From CBDFKV01 sp965249035 (GTDB lineage: Bacteria > Pseudomonadota > Gammaproteobacteria > Arenicellales > Poriferihabitantaceae), in the NCBI GenBank assembly GCA_965249035.1, contig CBDFKV010000007.1, positions 434,001-498,000 of the forward strand: a stretch of 64,000 nt of DNA, written 5' to 3'. The position numbers and the translations under genes were made by a program. Below, in pieces: positions 8,698 to 17,685 of this stretch; position 1 is the stretch's first letter, and the number at the start of each line of letters is the position of its first letter. The notes under the pieces are model-generated. The model saw only the letters and a list, made by a program, of their open reading frames with translations. It was not told where the DNA came from and did no database searches.

Positions 8698-9660
8698 TTA
8701 AATAGCAAGACGCTCTGCCGTTTCATTAGTGGCATCAACTAATGCCTGAGTAATTTCTGGCTCCATCGCAGAATGACCAGCATGATTACAAATCACCAGC
8801 TTAGCCGCTGGGAGCTGCGCTTTTAATTCGAACGCCTGATTAACTGGGCAAATCATATCGTAACGCCCATGGATGATCGTGGTTGGAATATCTCGAATCC
8901 GATCAGCCTGGTTCAGAATTTGTTCTGGCTTGAGAAAACACTGATTGATAAAGTAATGACACTCGATCCTGGCTAAGGCTAACGCAACTTCTGGCTCAGA
9001 AAAATGATCAACTAAACTGGGGTCTGGGCTAAGCATCATCATTCTGCCTTCCCAAAATGACCAGGCTTTAGCGGCTTCTAACTGTTTTTGCTTATCGTCG
9101 CCCGTCAAAATATCATAATAGGCTTTGATCATATGGCCACGGTTTTCGGGGGCAATGGGCGCGATAAAGTCTGGCCAATAGTCAGCGCAAAAACGATTGG
9201 CCCCGGACTGATAAAACCATGCAGTATCTTCATCACGGCACAAGAAGATTCCTCGTAGGATAAGCGCTGTTACCCGCTCTGGGTGGGCTTCGGCGTACAA
9301 CAGACTCAGCGTCGAGCCCCATGAACCGCCAAACAAGGCCCAGGTTTCAACATCAAGGAATATACGAATTCTTTCAATGTCATCGACCAAATGCTGTGAA
9401 GTATTATCGCCCAAGCTTGCGTGTGGTGTGGATTGGCCACAACCTCGCTGATCGAAGAGGATAACGCGATACTGACCAGGGTTAAAAAACTGGCGAATAA
9501 TGGGGCTAAAACTACCGCCGGGGCCACCGTGCACAAACAGGATGGGAATGCCATTAGGATTGCCACATTCTTCTACATATAACGTATGAGTGGCATCTAC
9601 GGCGAGCGAATGAGTGACATACGGTTCTATCGGCGGATACAAAGCTGGGTGGTCAGGCAT
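8698..9660 (-). CDS. pip: Proline iminopeptidase, alpha/beta hydrolase (S33)
   Basis: This 320-residue enzyme releases N-terminal proline from peptides. The oxyanion motif HGGPGG lies near residue 44 and the nucleophile elbow GGSWGS near residue 110. The late catalytic residues are visible as GRYDMICP (Asp) and NHAGHSAMEPE (His). FDQRGCGQSTPH is typical of the prolyl iminopeptidase branch, and length matches the family. It overlaps the Kdo transferase gene by eight bases and is followed by the ligase, so the three are probably co-transcribed. Confidence 0.93.
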   Translation of the reverse strand: MPDHPALYPPIEPYVTHSLAVDATHTLYVEECGNPNGIPILFVHGGPGGSFSPIIRQFFNPGQYRVILFDQRGCGQSTPHASLGDNTSQHLVDDIERIRIFLDVETWALFGGSWGSTLSLLYAEAHPERVTALILRGIFLCRDEDTAWFYQSGANRFCADYWPDFIAPIAPENRGHMIKAYYDILTGDDKQKQLEAAKAWSFWEGRMMMLSPDPSLVDHFSEPEVALALARIECHYFINQCFLKPEQILNQADRIRDIPTTIIHGRYDMICPVNQAFELKAQLPAAKLVICNHAGHSAMEPEITQALVDATNETAERLAI

Positions 9661-10945
9661 TGCGGCCCTCCTGTTTGAAAGTTAGTTCGTGGATTAGCTT
9701 AACGTGGCGCGCGAGTGATCCTTGATTATTACGCACCAGCGCAACACCATTGTTACCGATAGTTGCACGCAGCGCTGCATCAGCGAGCCATCGCTCCAGG
9801 ATATTTTTCAACTCACTCACGTGCGTGATCTGAGCACCCGCTTTAGCATTAAGCATCGCTTTTGTGATGGCGCTGAAATTGTGCATATGCGGGCCACAGA
9901 TAACCGGAACACCGGCTGCACACGCCTCTAGCACGTTGTGCCCACCAGTCGGCACCAAGCTTCCGCCAATAAAAGCGATATCGCTCAATTCAATAAACCG
10001 ACCCAGTTCTCCCATCGTATCGAGCAAGTAAATCTGGGTGGTATGGCCCAACCCCTCTGAGGTCGTGGCCAGGGAATGTCTCACCGTCTTCAGCTTCATT
10101 GCTTCAGTCAATTGAAAAACTGCATCAAAACGCTCTGGATGGCGCGGCACGAGGATGAGGAGCAGATCGGGGAATTGTTCTAATAATTGTTGGTGAACCT
10201 GCAATAGCGGTTGATCTTCACCCTCATGGGTACTGCCAGCGATCCAGACGGGACGACCACCTAGCATTTGTATGCGCGCTTGCTGACGGGCTCCTGATTC
10301 ATCAGCCAGTGGCAGGTCAAATTTAATATTGCCGCAAATTGAAATACGTGACTGGGGTGCACCCAGTTGGCCCAAACGCTCCGCATCCTCGCTGGTCTGA
10401 ACCGCAAATTGATCAATCCGTTGTAAAGCGGGCCTTAACAGGCGACGAATCTTTGCATAACCATTCGCCGACCGCTGCGACAAACGCATATTCGCGACCA
10501 TCAGTTTTACCCCATTTTGGTGAGCCACATGAACCATATTCGGCCATAGCTCAGTCTCCATGATAATCCCAACAGCAGGACGAACAACACCAAAAAACCG
10601 CGCCATAGCGTGCGGTAAATCATAGGGTAAATAGCAATGACTAACGCTATCTCCGAGGGCCTTCAACAACGTCTGCGAACCGGTTGGCGTCATGCAGGTC
10701 ACGGTAAAGTGTAATCTAGGGTTATCTGCACGTAGTGCCTTAATCAGCATGATTGCCGCATTCGACTCACCGACCGACACCGCATGCACCCACACTCCGC
10801 CGGCTTGCGGTTGAATATCGATATGTGCAAACCGCTCAGGAATCCGTTGATGATAAGCAGGGCTACGCCGGCCTTTGAAGAATAGACGAATCAGAATAAA
10901 TGGAATCGCCAGGTACAGAACACCGCTATAAATTAATCGCCACAT
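9653..10945 (-). CDS. waaA: Kdo transferase (lipid A 3-deoxy-D-manno-octulosonate transferase)
   Basis: This 430-residue inner-membrane GT-B glycosyltransferase adds Kdo to lipid IV-A during LPS core synthesis. An N-terminal hydrophobic helix is followed by the family segments WVHAVSVGE, TGSQTL, ETELWPN, NMRLSQRS, GSTHEGED, VPRHPERF, and GGSLVPTGGHNVLEA near residue 310, the sugar-nucleotide site. Length is usual. It is the only LPS gene here and shows that the organism is Gram-negative with a Kdo-containing core. Confidence 0.96.
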   Translation of the reverse strand: MWRLIYSGVLYLAIPFILIRLFFKGRRSPAYHQRIPERFAHIDIQPQAGGVWVHAVSVGESNAAIMLIKALRADNPRLHFTVTCMTPTGSQTLLKALGDSVSHCYLPYDLPHAMARFFGVVRPAVGIIMETELWPNMVHVAHQNGVKLMVANMRLSQRSANGYAKIRRLLRPALQRIDQFAVQTSEDAERLGQLGAPQSRISICGNIKFDLPLADESGARQQARIQMLGGRPVWIAGSTHEGEDQPLLQVHQQLLEQFPDLLLILVPRHPERFDAVFQLTEAMKLKTVRHSLATTSEGLGHTTQIYLLDTMGELGRFIELSDIAFIGGSLVPTGGHNVLEACAAGVPVICGPHMHNFSAITKAMLNAKAGAQITHVSELKNILERWLADAALRATIGNNGVALVRNNQGSLARHVKLIHELTFKQEGRNA

Positions 10946-10970
10946 CAGCTTTATTGCTTATCCTTGTCGC

Positions 10971-11879
10971 TTAAACCCAGTCACGCGCCGGCAGAAAATC
11001 GGTATACAACGCTGCTTCTAGGCTATTTGGCTCTGGCTGCCAATCATAGCGCCAGGTAACATTGGGTGGCAATGACATCAAAATTGATTCAGTCCGGCCT
11101 TTGGACTGTAAACCAAAGATAGTGCCGCGATCATAAATCAAGTTGAATTCAACATAACGCCCGCGTCGATACGATTGAAAATCGCGCTCTCGCTGGCCAT
11201 ACTCCGACTGCTTACGCGCGTTCATGATGGCGCGATAGGTGCCCACATAAGCATTGCCGACACTCTGCATTAGACCAAAACTATGCTCGAAGTTTTGTTC
11301 GTTAAAATCATCAAAAAACAAACCACCGATGCCGCGTGCTTCACCTCGGTGTGCCAGCACAAAATAGTCATCACACCAGTGTTTAAAACGCGGGTAATAG
11401 TCAGCGCCAAATGGATCGCAGGCATTTTTAGCGGCTTGATGCCAACTGATACAGTCGTCGAGATTGCCATAATAGGGCGTTAAATCAAACCCTCCGCCAA
11501 ACCACCAGGTGGGCGTATCAGCATCAGGGTTAGCAACGAATAATCGTACATTCATGTGCGAAGTCGGCACATAGGGATTTTGCGGGTGAATCACCAAAGA
11601 CACGCCCATCGCCTCAAACGGTGCGCCGGCAATTTCGGGGTGTCTGGCTGATGCTGCACCAGGCAAGCTATCGCCCTTAACGTGTGAGAAATTAACCCCT
11701 CCTTTTTCAATCACCGCACCCTCTTCCATGACCCGGGTTCGCCCACCGCCACCATTAGCGTGCTGCCAGGCATCTTCACGAAAGCGTTTACTGCCATCTT
11801 CAGCTTCAAGTTCCGCACAGATGTGGTCTTGTAATCCTTGCAGATAAGTTTTGACCGTAGCCGTGTTAATGTCGCTCAT
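10971..11879 (-). CDS. hemF: Oxygen-dependent coproporphyrinogen III oxidase
   Basis: This 302-residue protein converts coproporphyrinogen III to protoporphyrinogen IX with O2 in cytoplasmic haem synthesis. Conserved segments include GGGGRTRVMEEGAVIEKGGVNFS, PTSHMNVRLF, WWFGGGFDLTPYY, HRGEARGIGGLFFDD and RRGRYVEFNLIYDRGT with KGRTESILMSLPP. The length equals that of E. coli HemF. The enzyme needs oxygen, which supports aerobic life. tsaC follows upstream at a 25-base gap on the same strand. Confidence 0.97.
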   Translation of the reverse strand: MSDINTATVKTYLQGLQDHICAELEAEDGSKRFREDAWQHANGGGGRTRVMEEGAVIEKGGVNFSHVKGDSLPGAASARHPEIAGAPFEAMGVSLVIHPQNPYVPTSHMNVRLFVANPDADTPTWWFGGGFDLTPYYGNLDDCISWHQAAKNACDPFGADYYPRFKHWCDDYFVLAHRGEARGIGGLFFDDFNEQNFEHSFGLMQSVGNAYVGTYRAIMNARKQSEYGQRERDFQSYRRGRYVEFNLIYDRGTIFGLQSKGRTESILMSLPPNVTWRYDWQPEPNSLEAALYTDFLPARDWV

Positions 11880-11904
11880 GGGATTAGCCGATGGTTAGGA
11901 AAAA

Positions 11905-12462
11905 CTAAGCACGAATGATTGAGCCACTCAGCGCATCGATGATGGTACTAGGTTGCTCATCGTCGCCAAGCTCGCCCTCAAGAATATAGTCTATCGCGTT
12001 TTCGCCAAAATATTTAGTGAGCTCACTGACTGTTTTTGCGGGCACCCGACCCTCAGGATTGGCGCTGGTTGAGACTAACGCTGATTCACACGCATTGCAC
12101 AGTGCTTGCACCAGCGGATGTGAAGAAACCCTTACCGCCAAAGTATTATGCTTGCCAGTCAGATGATTAGGCGCTTGTTTTAAGGTGGGAATTAACCAAG
12201 TCACCGGGCCAGGCCAGCTATCAATAATAGTCTGTAAAACCGACTGCTTCGGCCAGTTGAGCAAAGAATCAAATCGAGATCGATCATCGGCCACCAGGAT
12301 TAAGCCCTTTGCCTGACTGCGTTGTTTTAACTGAAGTATACGTGCGACCGCAGCCTTGTTGAATGGATCACAGCCCAGCCCATAGCAAGACTCGGTAGGA
12401 TAAGCAATGACACCCCCCTCCCGTACAGTGCGAGCCGCGACATCGATACGGGTGCTAATCAC
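11905..12462 (-). CDS. tsaC: Threonylcarbamoyl-AMP synthase (YrdC/Sua5 family)
   Basis: This 185-residue single-domain protein makes threonylcarbamoyl-AMP for tRNA t6A37. Motifs are GGVIAYPTESCYGLGCDP at the N-terminus, KQRSQAKGLILV (ATP/threonine site), PGPVTWLIP, LAVRVSSHP and the STSANPEG loop. Length agrees with TsaC rather than with the longer Sua5, which has a second domain. The gene sits between hemF and purE with 25-base gaps on either side. Confidence 0.93.
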   Translation of the reverse strand: MISTRIDVAARTVREGGVIAYPTESCYGLGCDPFNKAAVARILQLKQRSQAKGLILVADDRSRFDSLLNWPKQSVLQTIIDSWPGPVTWLIPTLKQAPNHLTGKHNTLAVRVSSHPLVQALCNACESALVSTSANPEGRVPAKTVSELTKYFGENAIDYILEGELGDDEQPSTIIDALSGSIIRA

Positions 12463-12487
12463 CCTTCAGCCCTAGACCCAATCCTAT

Positions 12488-12991
12488 TTACAAGGATGCT
12501 TGTAGCTCTGCGTTCTTGGCTTGAACTTGTGCCGCCTGCTCATCTCGATCCGCTTTTAGACGCTCCGCTAGCTTGGGATCGCTAATCGCCAACATTTGGG
12601 CCGCCAAGTAGGCCGCATTTTTAGCACCCGCTCTACCAATTGCAACACAAGCGACTGGGATTCCACCCGGCATTTGCACTGTCGATAGCAAGGCGTCTTG
12701 ACCGTTTAGCGGCCCACCGGCCATCGGCACACCAATCACCGGACGAGTTGTATTTGCTGCGATGGCTCCCGCTAGATGTGCCGCCAATCCAGCGCCTGCA
12801 ATGAACACAGCACAGCCTCTTTTATCGGCATCGGTGACATAGTCGTGGGTGGCTTCCGGGGTGCGGTGCGCTGAGCTGATTCGCACCTCAAATGGGACGT
12901 GCAGTTTGGTGAGTTGATCCAGCGTAGCACGCATCGTTTCCAGGTCAGAATCTGAACCCATCAATACCGCAACAAATGTTGAATTAGCCAT
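12488..12991 (-). CDS. purE: N5-carboxyaminoimidazole ribonucleotide mutase
   Basis: This 167-residue class I PurE rearranges N5-CAIR to CAIR in purine synthesis. It shows the phosphate-binding GSDSDLETM, SAHRTPE with the catalytic histidine, and the GAGLAAHLAG and GVPMAGGPLNGQDALLSTVQMPGG loops. PurK, the partner that makes N5-CAIR, is usually adjacent but is absent here; a membrane VanZ-like gene takes that place. The protein stays cytoplasmic. Confidence 0.96.
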   Translation of the reverse strand: MANSTFVAVLMGSDSDLETMRATLDQLTKLHVPFEVRISSAHRTPEATHDYVTDADKRGCAVFIAGAGLAAHLAGAIAANTTRPVIGVPMAGGPLNGQDALLSTVQMPGGIPVACVAIGRAGAKNAAYLAAQMLAISDPKLAERLKADRDEQAAQVQAKNAELQASL

Positions 12992-13008
12992 AATAAATGT
13001 AATGTGTG

Positions 13009-13398
13009 TTAAGTCGTTATTTTACGGATCAGCACAAGCAACAATGCCATACCAAACCCATAAACCAAAATACCGGAAATATCCGCCAACCAATCAACAA
13101 ACGACATCGAGCGACCCGGAACCCAGTGTTGTATGAGCTCGGTTAAACCACCGTATGCCGCCAAACCGATTATCTTCGTTTTTGAAATAGCATCTGACCA
13201 AAATGACGACTCTAGCGACAATCGCCGAGTAGGCCAGCCCATGTCTAAGCCCAAGGCTAAAAAGCCAAAAGCGACAAAGTGGATAAGCTTATCATAGGGG
13301 CCTATGATCGCAACCGGCGTGGGTGTCAGTAATTGCCAACTGACAAAAACCAAGCTCAGGATAAATACGCCTTTCCAGGAATCACGCCAAACTCGCAT
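13009..13398 (-). CDS. VanZ-like small membrane protein
   Basis: This 129-residue protein has about four hydrophobic segments and matches the VanZ-like pattern: a first helix, then D-K-L-I-H-F-V-A-F-G-F-L, T-E-L-I-Q-H-W-V-P-G-R, and D-W-L-A-D-I-S-G. These acidic/histidine-bearing helices are typical of the family, whose function outside teicoplanin resistance is unknown. It is inserted between purE (17 bases) and purD (31 bases) in the purine run and is likely co-transcribed. No resistance role is implied. Confidence 0.75.
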   Translation of the reverse strand: MRVWRDSWKGVFILSLVFVSWQLLTPTPVAIIGPYDKLIHFVAFGFLALGLDMGWPTRRLSLESSFWSDAISKTKIIGLAAYGGLTELIQHWVPGRSMSFVDWLADISGILVYGFGMALLLVLIRKITT

Positions 13399-13429
13399 CG
13401 CTGTAGTAACCTTATGCTATGCGTCTAAC

Positions 13430-14710
13430 TTAACGATTGATCGCTCGATGGCCGATATCATGTCGATACCAGCTACCGTTCCATTGGATCGTCTTCGTGG
13501 TGTCGTAAGCAAGCTGTTGAGCAGCTTTTACATCTTTATCTAATGCGGTAACGCAAAGCACTCGACCGCCAGCAGTCACCAATTGATTATCTGAATCTCG
13601 GGCGACACCGGCAAAAAACACTTTGGTGTCAACCAAATCAGCATCCAGCGCACCGCTGATGACATCGCCCTTGGCATAGTCATTGGGATAACCCTCGGCC
13701 GCCATGACCACGCCCAAGGCTGCACGTTCATCCCATTTAGCCGTTTCTTGATTCAATCTACCATCAAGGGCGGCCAAACAATGCGCCACCAAGTCAGACT
13801 GCATCCGCATCATGATCGGCTGCGTTTCCGGATCGCCGAAGCGGCAATTAAACTCCAATACACGCGGCACACCGTCATCACCCACCATAATCCCGGCGTA
13901 CAAAAACCCGGTATAAGGCATACCTTCTTGTTTGAGACCATCAATGGTTGGCCGCATCACTTCATTAATGATGCGTGCGTGCATCACATCATCCACCAGG
14001 GGCGCGGGTGAATAGGCGCCCATACCACCCGTATTAGGGCCTTGATCACCATCGTGGGCAGCCTTATGATCTTGACTGCTGGCCATCGGCAATATGTGTT
14101 CGCCATCAGCCATACAAATAAAGCTGGCTTCTTCACCGTGTAAAAAGGCTTCAATAACGACCGAACTGCCCGCCTCACCAAACTGGTTATGCACCAGAAT
14201 ATCTTCAACTGCAGCAATCGCCTCCGCTTCACTATCAGCCAAAATCACGCCCTTTCCAGCAGCCAATCCATCGGCCTTAATGACAATCGGAGCGCCTTGC
14301 TTACGAATGTATTTGATAGCCGCGTCAATATCAGTAAAGCTTTGATAAGCGGCTGTTGGAATGCCGTGTCGAGCCAAAAAATCCTTACTGAATGATTTAG
14401 AGCCTTCCAGTTGGGCTGGTGCCTGCTCCGGGCCAAAGCAATTTAAGCCTCTGACTTTAAATGCATCGACCAAACCCAGTACCAAGGGCAATTCAGGGCC
14501 GACGATGGTCAAGCCAATAGCGTTATTTTCGGCGAAATCGACCAATCCATCAATATTATCAACCGCTATATCGACGTTCTCGACCTTGGCTTCTAGCTCC
14601 GTGCCAACATTCCCTGGCGCCACGTAAACTCGGCGTGCGAGTGGAGACTGAGCCGCCTTCCAGGCAAGGGCATGTTCCCTGCCGCCGCCACCAATAATCA
14701 ATATGTTCAT
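13430..14710 (-). CDS. purD: Phosphoribosylamine-glycine ligase (GAR synthetase)
   Basis: This 426-residue ATP-grasp enzyme joins glycine to phosphoribosylamine. The N-terminal IIGGGGREHALAWK, then GPELPLVLG, GPEQAPAQLEGSK, IVIKADGLAAGKGV (ATP-grasp), GPNTGGMGAYSPAP and the catalytic LEFNCRFGDPETQ are all present. Full length, start at the MNILIIGGGG end. It lies 15 bases after purH and is transcribed in the same direction, so purH-purD form an operon as in enterobacteria. Confidence 0.97.
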   Translation of the reverse strand: MNILIIGGGGREHALAWKAAQSPLARRVYVAPGNVGTELEAKVENVDIAVDNIDGLVDFAENNAIGLTIVGPELPLVLGLVDAFKVRGLNCFGPEQAPAQLEGSKSFSKDFLARHGIPTAAYQSFTDIDAAIKYIRKQGAPIVIKADGLAAGKGVILADSEAEAIAAVEDILVHNQFGEAGSSVVIEAFLHGEEASFICMADGEHILPMASSQDHKAAHDGDQGPNTGGMGAYSPAPLVDDVMHARIINEVMRPTIDGLKQEGMPYTGFLYAGIMVGDDGVPRVLEFNCRFGDPETQPIMMRMQSDLVAHCLAALDGRLNQETAKWDERAALGVVMAAEGYPNDYAKGDVISGALDADLVDTKVFFAGVARDSDNQLVTAGGRVLCVTALDKDVKAAQQLAYDTTKTIQWNGSWYRHDIGHRAINR

Positions 14711-14725
14711 TATATTGCAGCGAAT

Positions 14726-16291
14726 CTAGTGACGAAAGTGGCGCATACCAGTAAAGACCATCGCGATATTGTGTTCATTTGCAGCCGCAATCACTTCATC
14801 GTCCCGCATCGACCCACCCGGCTGAATCACAGCTGTGATGCCCACTTTTGCGGCATTATCCAAACCATCACGAAACGGGAAAAAGGCGTCGGACGCCATT
14901 ACTGCGCCTTTGACGTCCAAACCCGCCAGCTCTGCCTTGATAGCTGCAATCCGGGCGGAATTGACTCGGCTCATTTGCCCTGCACCCACACCAATCGTCA
15001 TTTGATCTTTGCCATAAATAATCGCGTTGGATTTAACAAACTTGGCAATTTTCCAGGTAAACAGCAAATCCTTCATCTCCTGATCGCTAGGGGCTCGGTC
15101 GGTCACGACTGTTAAGTCTTTATACAATTGATCATCGATGCCTTGTACCAATAAGCCACCATTAACGCGTCTGAAATCGAGACGACTAGACGCTTCGTTC
15201 CAATAGCCGCACTCCAGCAGCCGTACATTCTTCTTCGAAGCTACCGCAGCTTTCGCATCTGCAGAGATTACAGGCGCAATAATCACTTCTACAAACTGCC
15301 GATCGACAATGGCTTCAGCGGCTTCAGCTTCAAGTGCTTGGTTGAAAGCAATAATGCCACCAAACGCTGATTCTGGATCAGTGCTAAAAGCACGCTCATA
15401 CGCAGCCAATTGGCTCTCTCCATAAGCGACTCCGCAAGGGTTGGCGTGTTTTACGATGACACAAGCCTGGCCTTCATCAAACTGCTTGACGCATTCCAAG
15501 GCTGCGTCGGTATCGTTGATATTATTGTACGATAGTGCCTTGCCTTGTATTTGTTTTGCAGTAGCTACGGAGGTTTCGCTGACATCCCCTTCGACGTAAA
15601 ACGCCGCTTTCTGATGTGGGTTTTCACCATAACGCATGCCTTGCGCCTTGTGGTATTGCAAATTAATCGTGCGTGGGAAATCGCCCCCTCTCTTGCCGCC
15701 CTCTATCGCTCCGAGATAATTGGCGATCGCACCATCATAGGCTGCCGTATGCTCATACACTTTAGTCGCCAAATCAAAGCGCAATGCATCACTGGTCGCG
15801 CCGTCATTGTTGTCCAGTTCGGCAATGACTCGAGGGTAATCACCCGCATCCACCACCACGGTCACATCACGATGATTTTTTGCGGCGGCGCGCAACATGG
15901 TAGGCCCACCGATGTCAATGTTTTCAATCGCAGTGGCTAAATCGCAATCAGGCTTAGCGACGGTTTGCTGAAAGGGGTAAAGATTGATCACCACTAAGTC
16001 AATGGGTTGAATATCGTGCGCGACCATCACCGCATCATCAATACCACGGCGCCCTAATATCCCGCCGTGCACTTTGGGATGCAGCGTCTTCACTCGGCCA
16101 TCCATCATTTCCGGGAACCCGGTGTAATCACTCACTTCTATCACCGGCACTTTGGCCTCAGCCAGCAGTTTGGCAGTACCACCAGTTGATAATATTTCGA
16201 TACCTTTTGCGGTCAATTGCTGCGCAAGCTTGAGCACACCATTTTTATCAGAAACGCTAATTAAAGCACGCCTAATTGTAGTTTTTCTCAT
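14726..16291 (-). CDS. purH: Bifunctional AICAR transformylase/IMP cyclohydrolase
   Basis: This 521-residue protein carries out the last two purine steps. The N-terminal IMP cyclohydrolase domain shows ALISVSDKNGV, STGGTAKLL, DGRVKTLHPKVHGG and VVNLYPFQ. The C-terminal transformylase domain has RYGENPHQKAAFY, the KHANPCGVA catalytic segment, ESAFGGIIAFN and SDAFFPFRDG near the C-terminus. It uses 10-formyl-THF, the product linked to the fhs gene elsewhere in the window. Upstream on the same strand lies fis, with an AT-rich palindrome between. Confidence 0.97.
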   Translation of the reverse strand: MRKTTIRRALISVSDKNGVLKLAQQLTAKGIEILSTGGTAKLLAEAKVPVIEVSDYTGFPEMMDGRVKTLHPKVHGGILGRRGIDDAVMVAHDIQPIDLVVINLYPFQQTVAKPDCDLATAIENIDIGGPTMLRAAAKNHRDVTVVVDAGDYPRVIAELDNNDGATSDALRFDLATKVYEHTAAYDGAIANYLGAIEGGKRGGDFPRTINLQYHKAQGMRYGENPHQKAAFYVEGDVSETSVATAKQIQGKALSYNNINDTDAALECVKQFDEGQACVIVKHANPCGVAYGESQLAAYERAFSTDPESAFGGIIAFNQALEAEAAEAIVDRQFVEVIIAPVISADAKAAVASKKNVRLLECGYWNEASSRLDFRRVNGGLLVQGIDDQLYKDLTVVTDRAPSDQEMKDLLFTWKIAKFVKSNAIIYGKDQMTIGVGAGQMSRVNSARIAAIKAELAGLDVKGAVMASDAFFPFRDGLDNAAKVGITAVIQPGGSMRDDEVIAAANEHNIAMVFTGMRHFRH

Positions 16292-16298
16292 TATATAT

Positions 16299-16312
16299 CA
16301 GATAATTATCTG
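16299..16312. promoter_or_regulatory. AT-rich palindrome upstream of purH
   Basis: The perfect 14-base palindrome CAGATAATTATCTG lies 8 bases before the purH start, in the fis-purH gap. It could be an operator or a Fis-type site, or simply part of an AT-rich leader. It does not match the PurR operator I know. Confidence 0.25.
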
Positions 16313-16359
16313 CGTTAATTGATGTTAGTTATATTCGAGAAGGATGCGAGATTCTGCGT

Positions 16360-16617
16360 TTATAGCAAATCGTATAAATCCAGTTTAGAGCGCAACGTAT
16401 TCCTGTTAATTCCAAGCACACGAGCAGCTTGCGATTGATTATTTTGGCTATATGCCATCACGATCTCAAGCAGTGGTCGTTCCACTTCACGCGTCACTAA
16501 TTGAAATAAACCGGTTGGCAATTCGCCATTCAATTCCCGCAAATATTCGTTAAGACAATGTTCTACGGCAACACCCAAACTGAGAGGTGTTTTACAGTTG
16601 TTGGTTTTCTGTGACAT
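16360..16617 (-). CDS. fis: Fis-family DNA-binding protein
   Basis: At 85 residues this is slightly shorter than E. coli Fis (98). The C-terminal helix-turn-helix QSQAARVLGINRNTLRSKL is nearly canonical and is preceded by the ERPLLEIVMAYSQNN helix. Fis is a nucleoid protein that bends DNA and activates rRNA and growth genes. The gene follows dusB on the same strand, the classic dusB-fis operon of gammaproteobacteria. The N-terminal beta-hairpin region is present but short. Confidence 0.93.
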   Translation of the reverse strand: MSQKTNNCKTPLSLGVAVEHCLNEYLRELNGELPTGLFQLVTREVERPLLEIVMAYSQNNQSQAARVLGINRNTLRSKLDLYDLL

Positions 16618-16652
16618 GCAAAATTACGAAAATATCGGATTTAATAGAGAAA

Positions 16653-17684
16653 TTATGCTGCAACATTCCGGCAGCTTGCGATGATACCACTAGAGTCAAT
16701 TGTTCGAGATAAGGGATTTGAAATTTCTTGATAAAAGTCACTAACTGTGGCTCGAATAACGTTGGGAGACAAGGTTCCCGATAGGCATTTCATCAGATAT
16801 GCCTGCTCGTGGAATGATCGGGTGTACCATTTGATGTGCTTACGCGCGACCCGCGAACCCACCATTTCGCCATAGTGCGCCCAAATCAGTTCGAGATGCT
16901 CTAACACAATGTCACACTGATCTAAAACAGTGGGTGTTTTAACAGCAGCTTGGCCTGTCAAGGCATTGCCAATTTCTGCAAATAGCCAGGGCGCTCCAAA
17001 AGCTGCTCTGCCTACCATCACCGCATCCGCCCCGGTTGTTGCCATTATCACTTTGGCTTTTGCGGCAGAATCGATATCACCATTGGCGATGATAGGAATT
17101 TTGACGGCTTGCTTGATCGCTTTAATCGTCTCGTATTCAGCATGGCCACCAAACTTACAGGCACGTGTACGACCATGGACGCTGAGTGCCTGTATACCGG
17201 CAGTTTCTGCTATTTTTGCGATTCGCACGCCATTGCGATGATCAGGATCTAGGCCGGTACGGATTTTTAGGCTCACCGGAACTGACACGGCATTAACGAC
17301 AGCGTCCAAAATCTGAGCGACCAGCCGTTCGTTGCCAAGCAATGCTGAGCCAGCCTGTTTCCGACATACTTTTTTGGCCGGACACCCCATATTGATATCG
17401 ATCAAACCTGCGCCCTGATCCACGCTATAACGCGCGAAATCAGCCATGTGTTTTGGGTCATTGCCCACAATCTGGATACCTCGAGGTAAGGGCTCATTTT
17501 CTCGAACGCCACGCAAGCGACTTTTTTCGGTGTGGCGCAGCTGTGGTGCTGCCGATTGCATTTCTCCTAGGGTCATTCCAACGCCGAATTTTCGACACAT
17601 CTGACGAAAGGGGTAATCGGTAATCCCTGCCATCGGCGCTAAAACGACTGGCACTTCAATCAAATAGGGACCGATATGAAACAT
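16653..17684 (-). CDS. dusB: tRNA dihydrouridine synthase B
   Basis: This 343-residue FMN enzyme reduces a D-loop uridine of tRNA. It begins with a TIM-barrel strand containing LAPMAGITDYPFRQMCR. The catalytic cysteine region NMGCPAKKVCRKQAGSALL lies near residue 100, and SLKIRTGLD, LSVHGRTRACKFGG, IPIIANGDI and VMVGRAAFGAPW follow in order. It starts one base after the zinc-ribbon gene and leads into fis. Assignment to the B subtype rests on the fis neighbour and the NMGCPAKKVC form. Confidence 0.95.
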   Translation of the reverse strand: MFHIGPYLIEVPVVLAPMAGITDYPFRQMCRKFGVGMTLGEMQSAAPQLRHTEKSRLRGVRENEPLPRGIQIVGNDPKHMADFARYSVDQGAGLIDINMGCPAKKVCRKQAGSALLGNERLVAQILDAVVNAVSVPVSLKIRTGLDPDHRNGVRIAKIAETAGIQALSVHGRTRACKFGGHAEYETIKAIKQAVKIPIIANGDIDSAAKAKVIMATTGADAVMVGRAAFGAPWLFAEIGNALTGQAAVKTPTVLDQCDIVLEHLELIWAHYGEMVGSRVARKHIKWYTRSFHEQAYLMKCLSGTLSPNVIRATVSDFYQEISNPLSRTIDSSGIIASCRNVAA

Positions 17685-17685
17685 C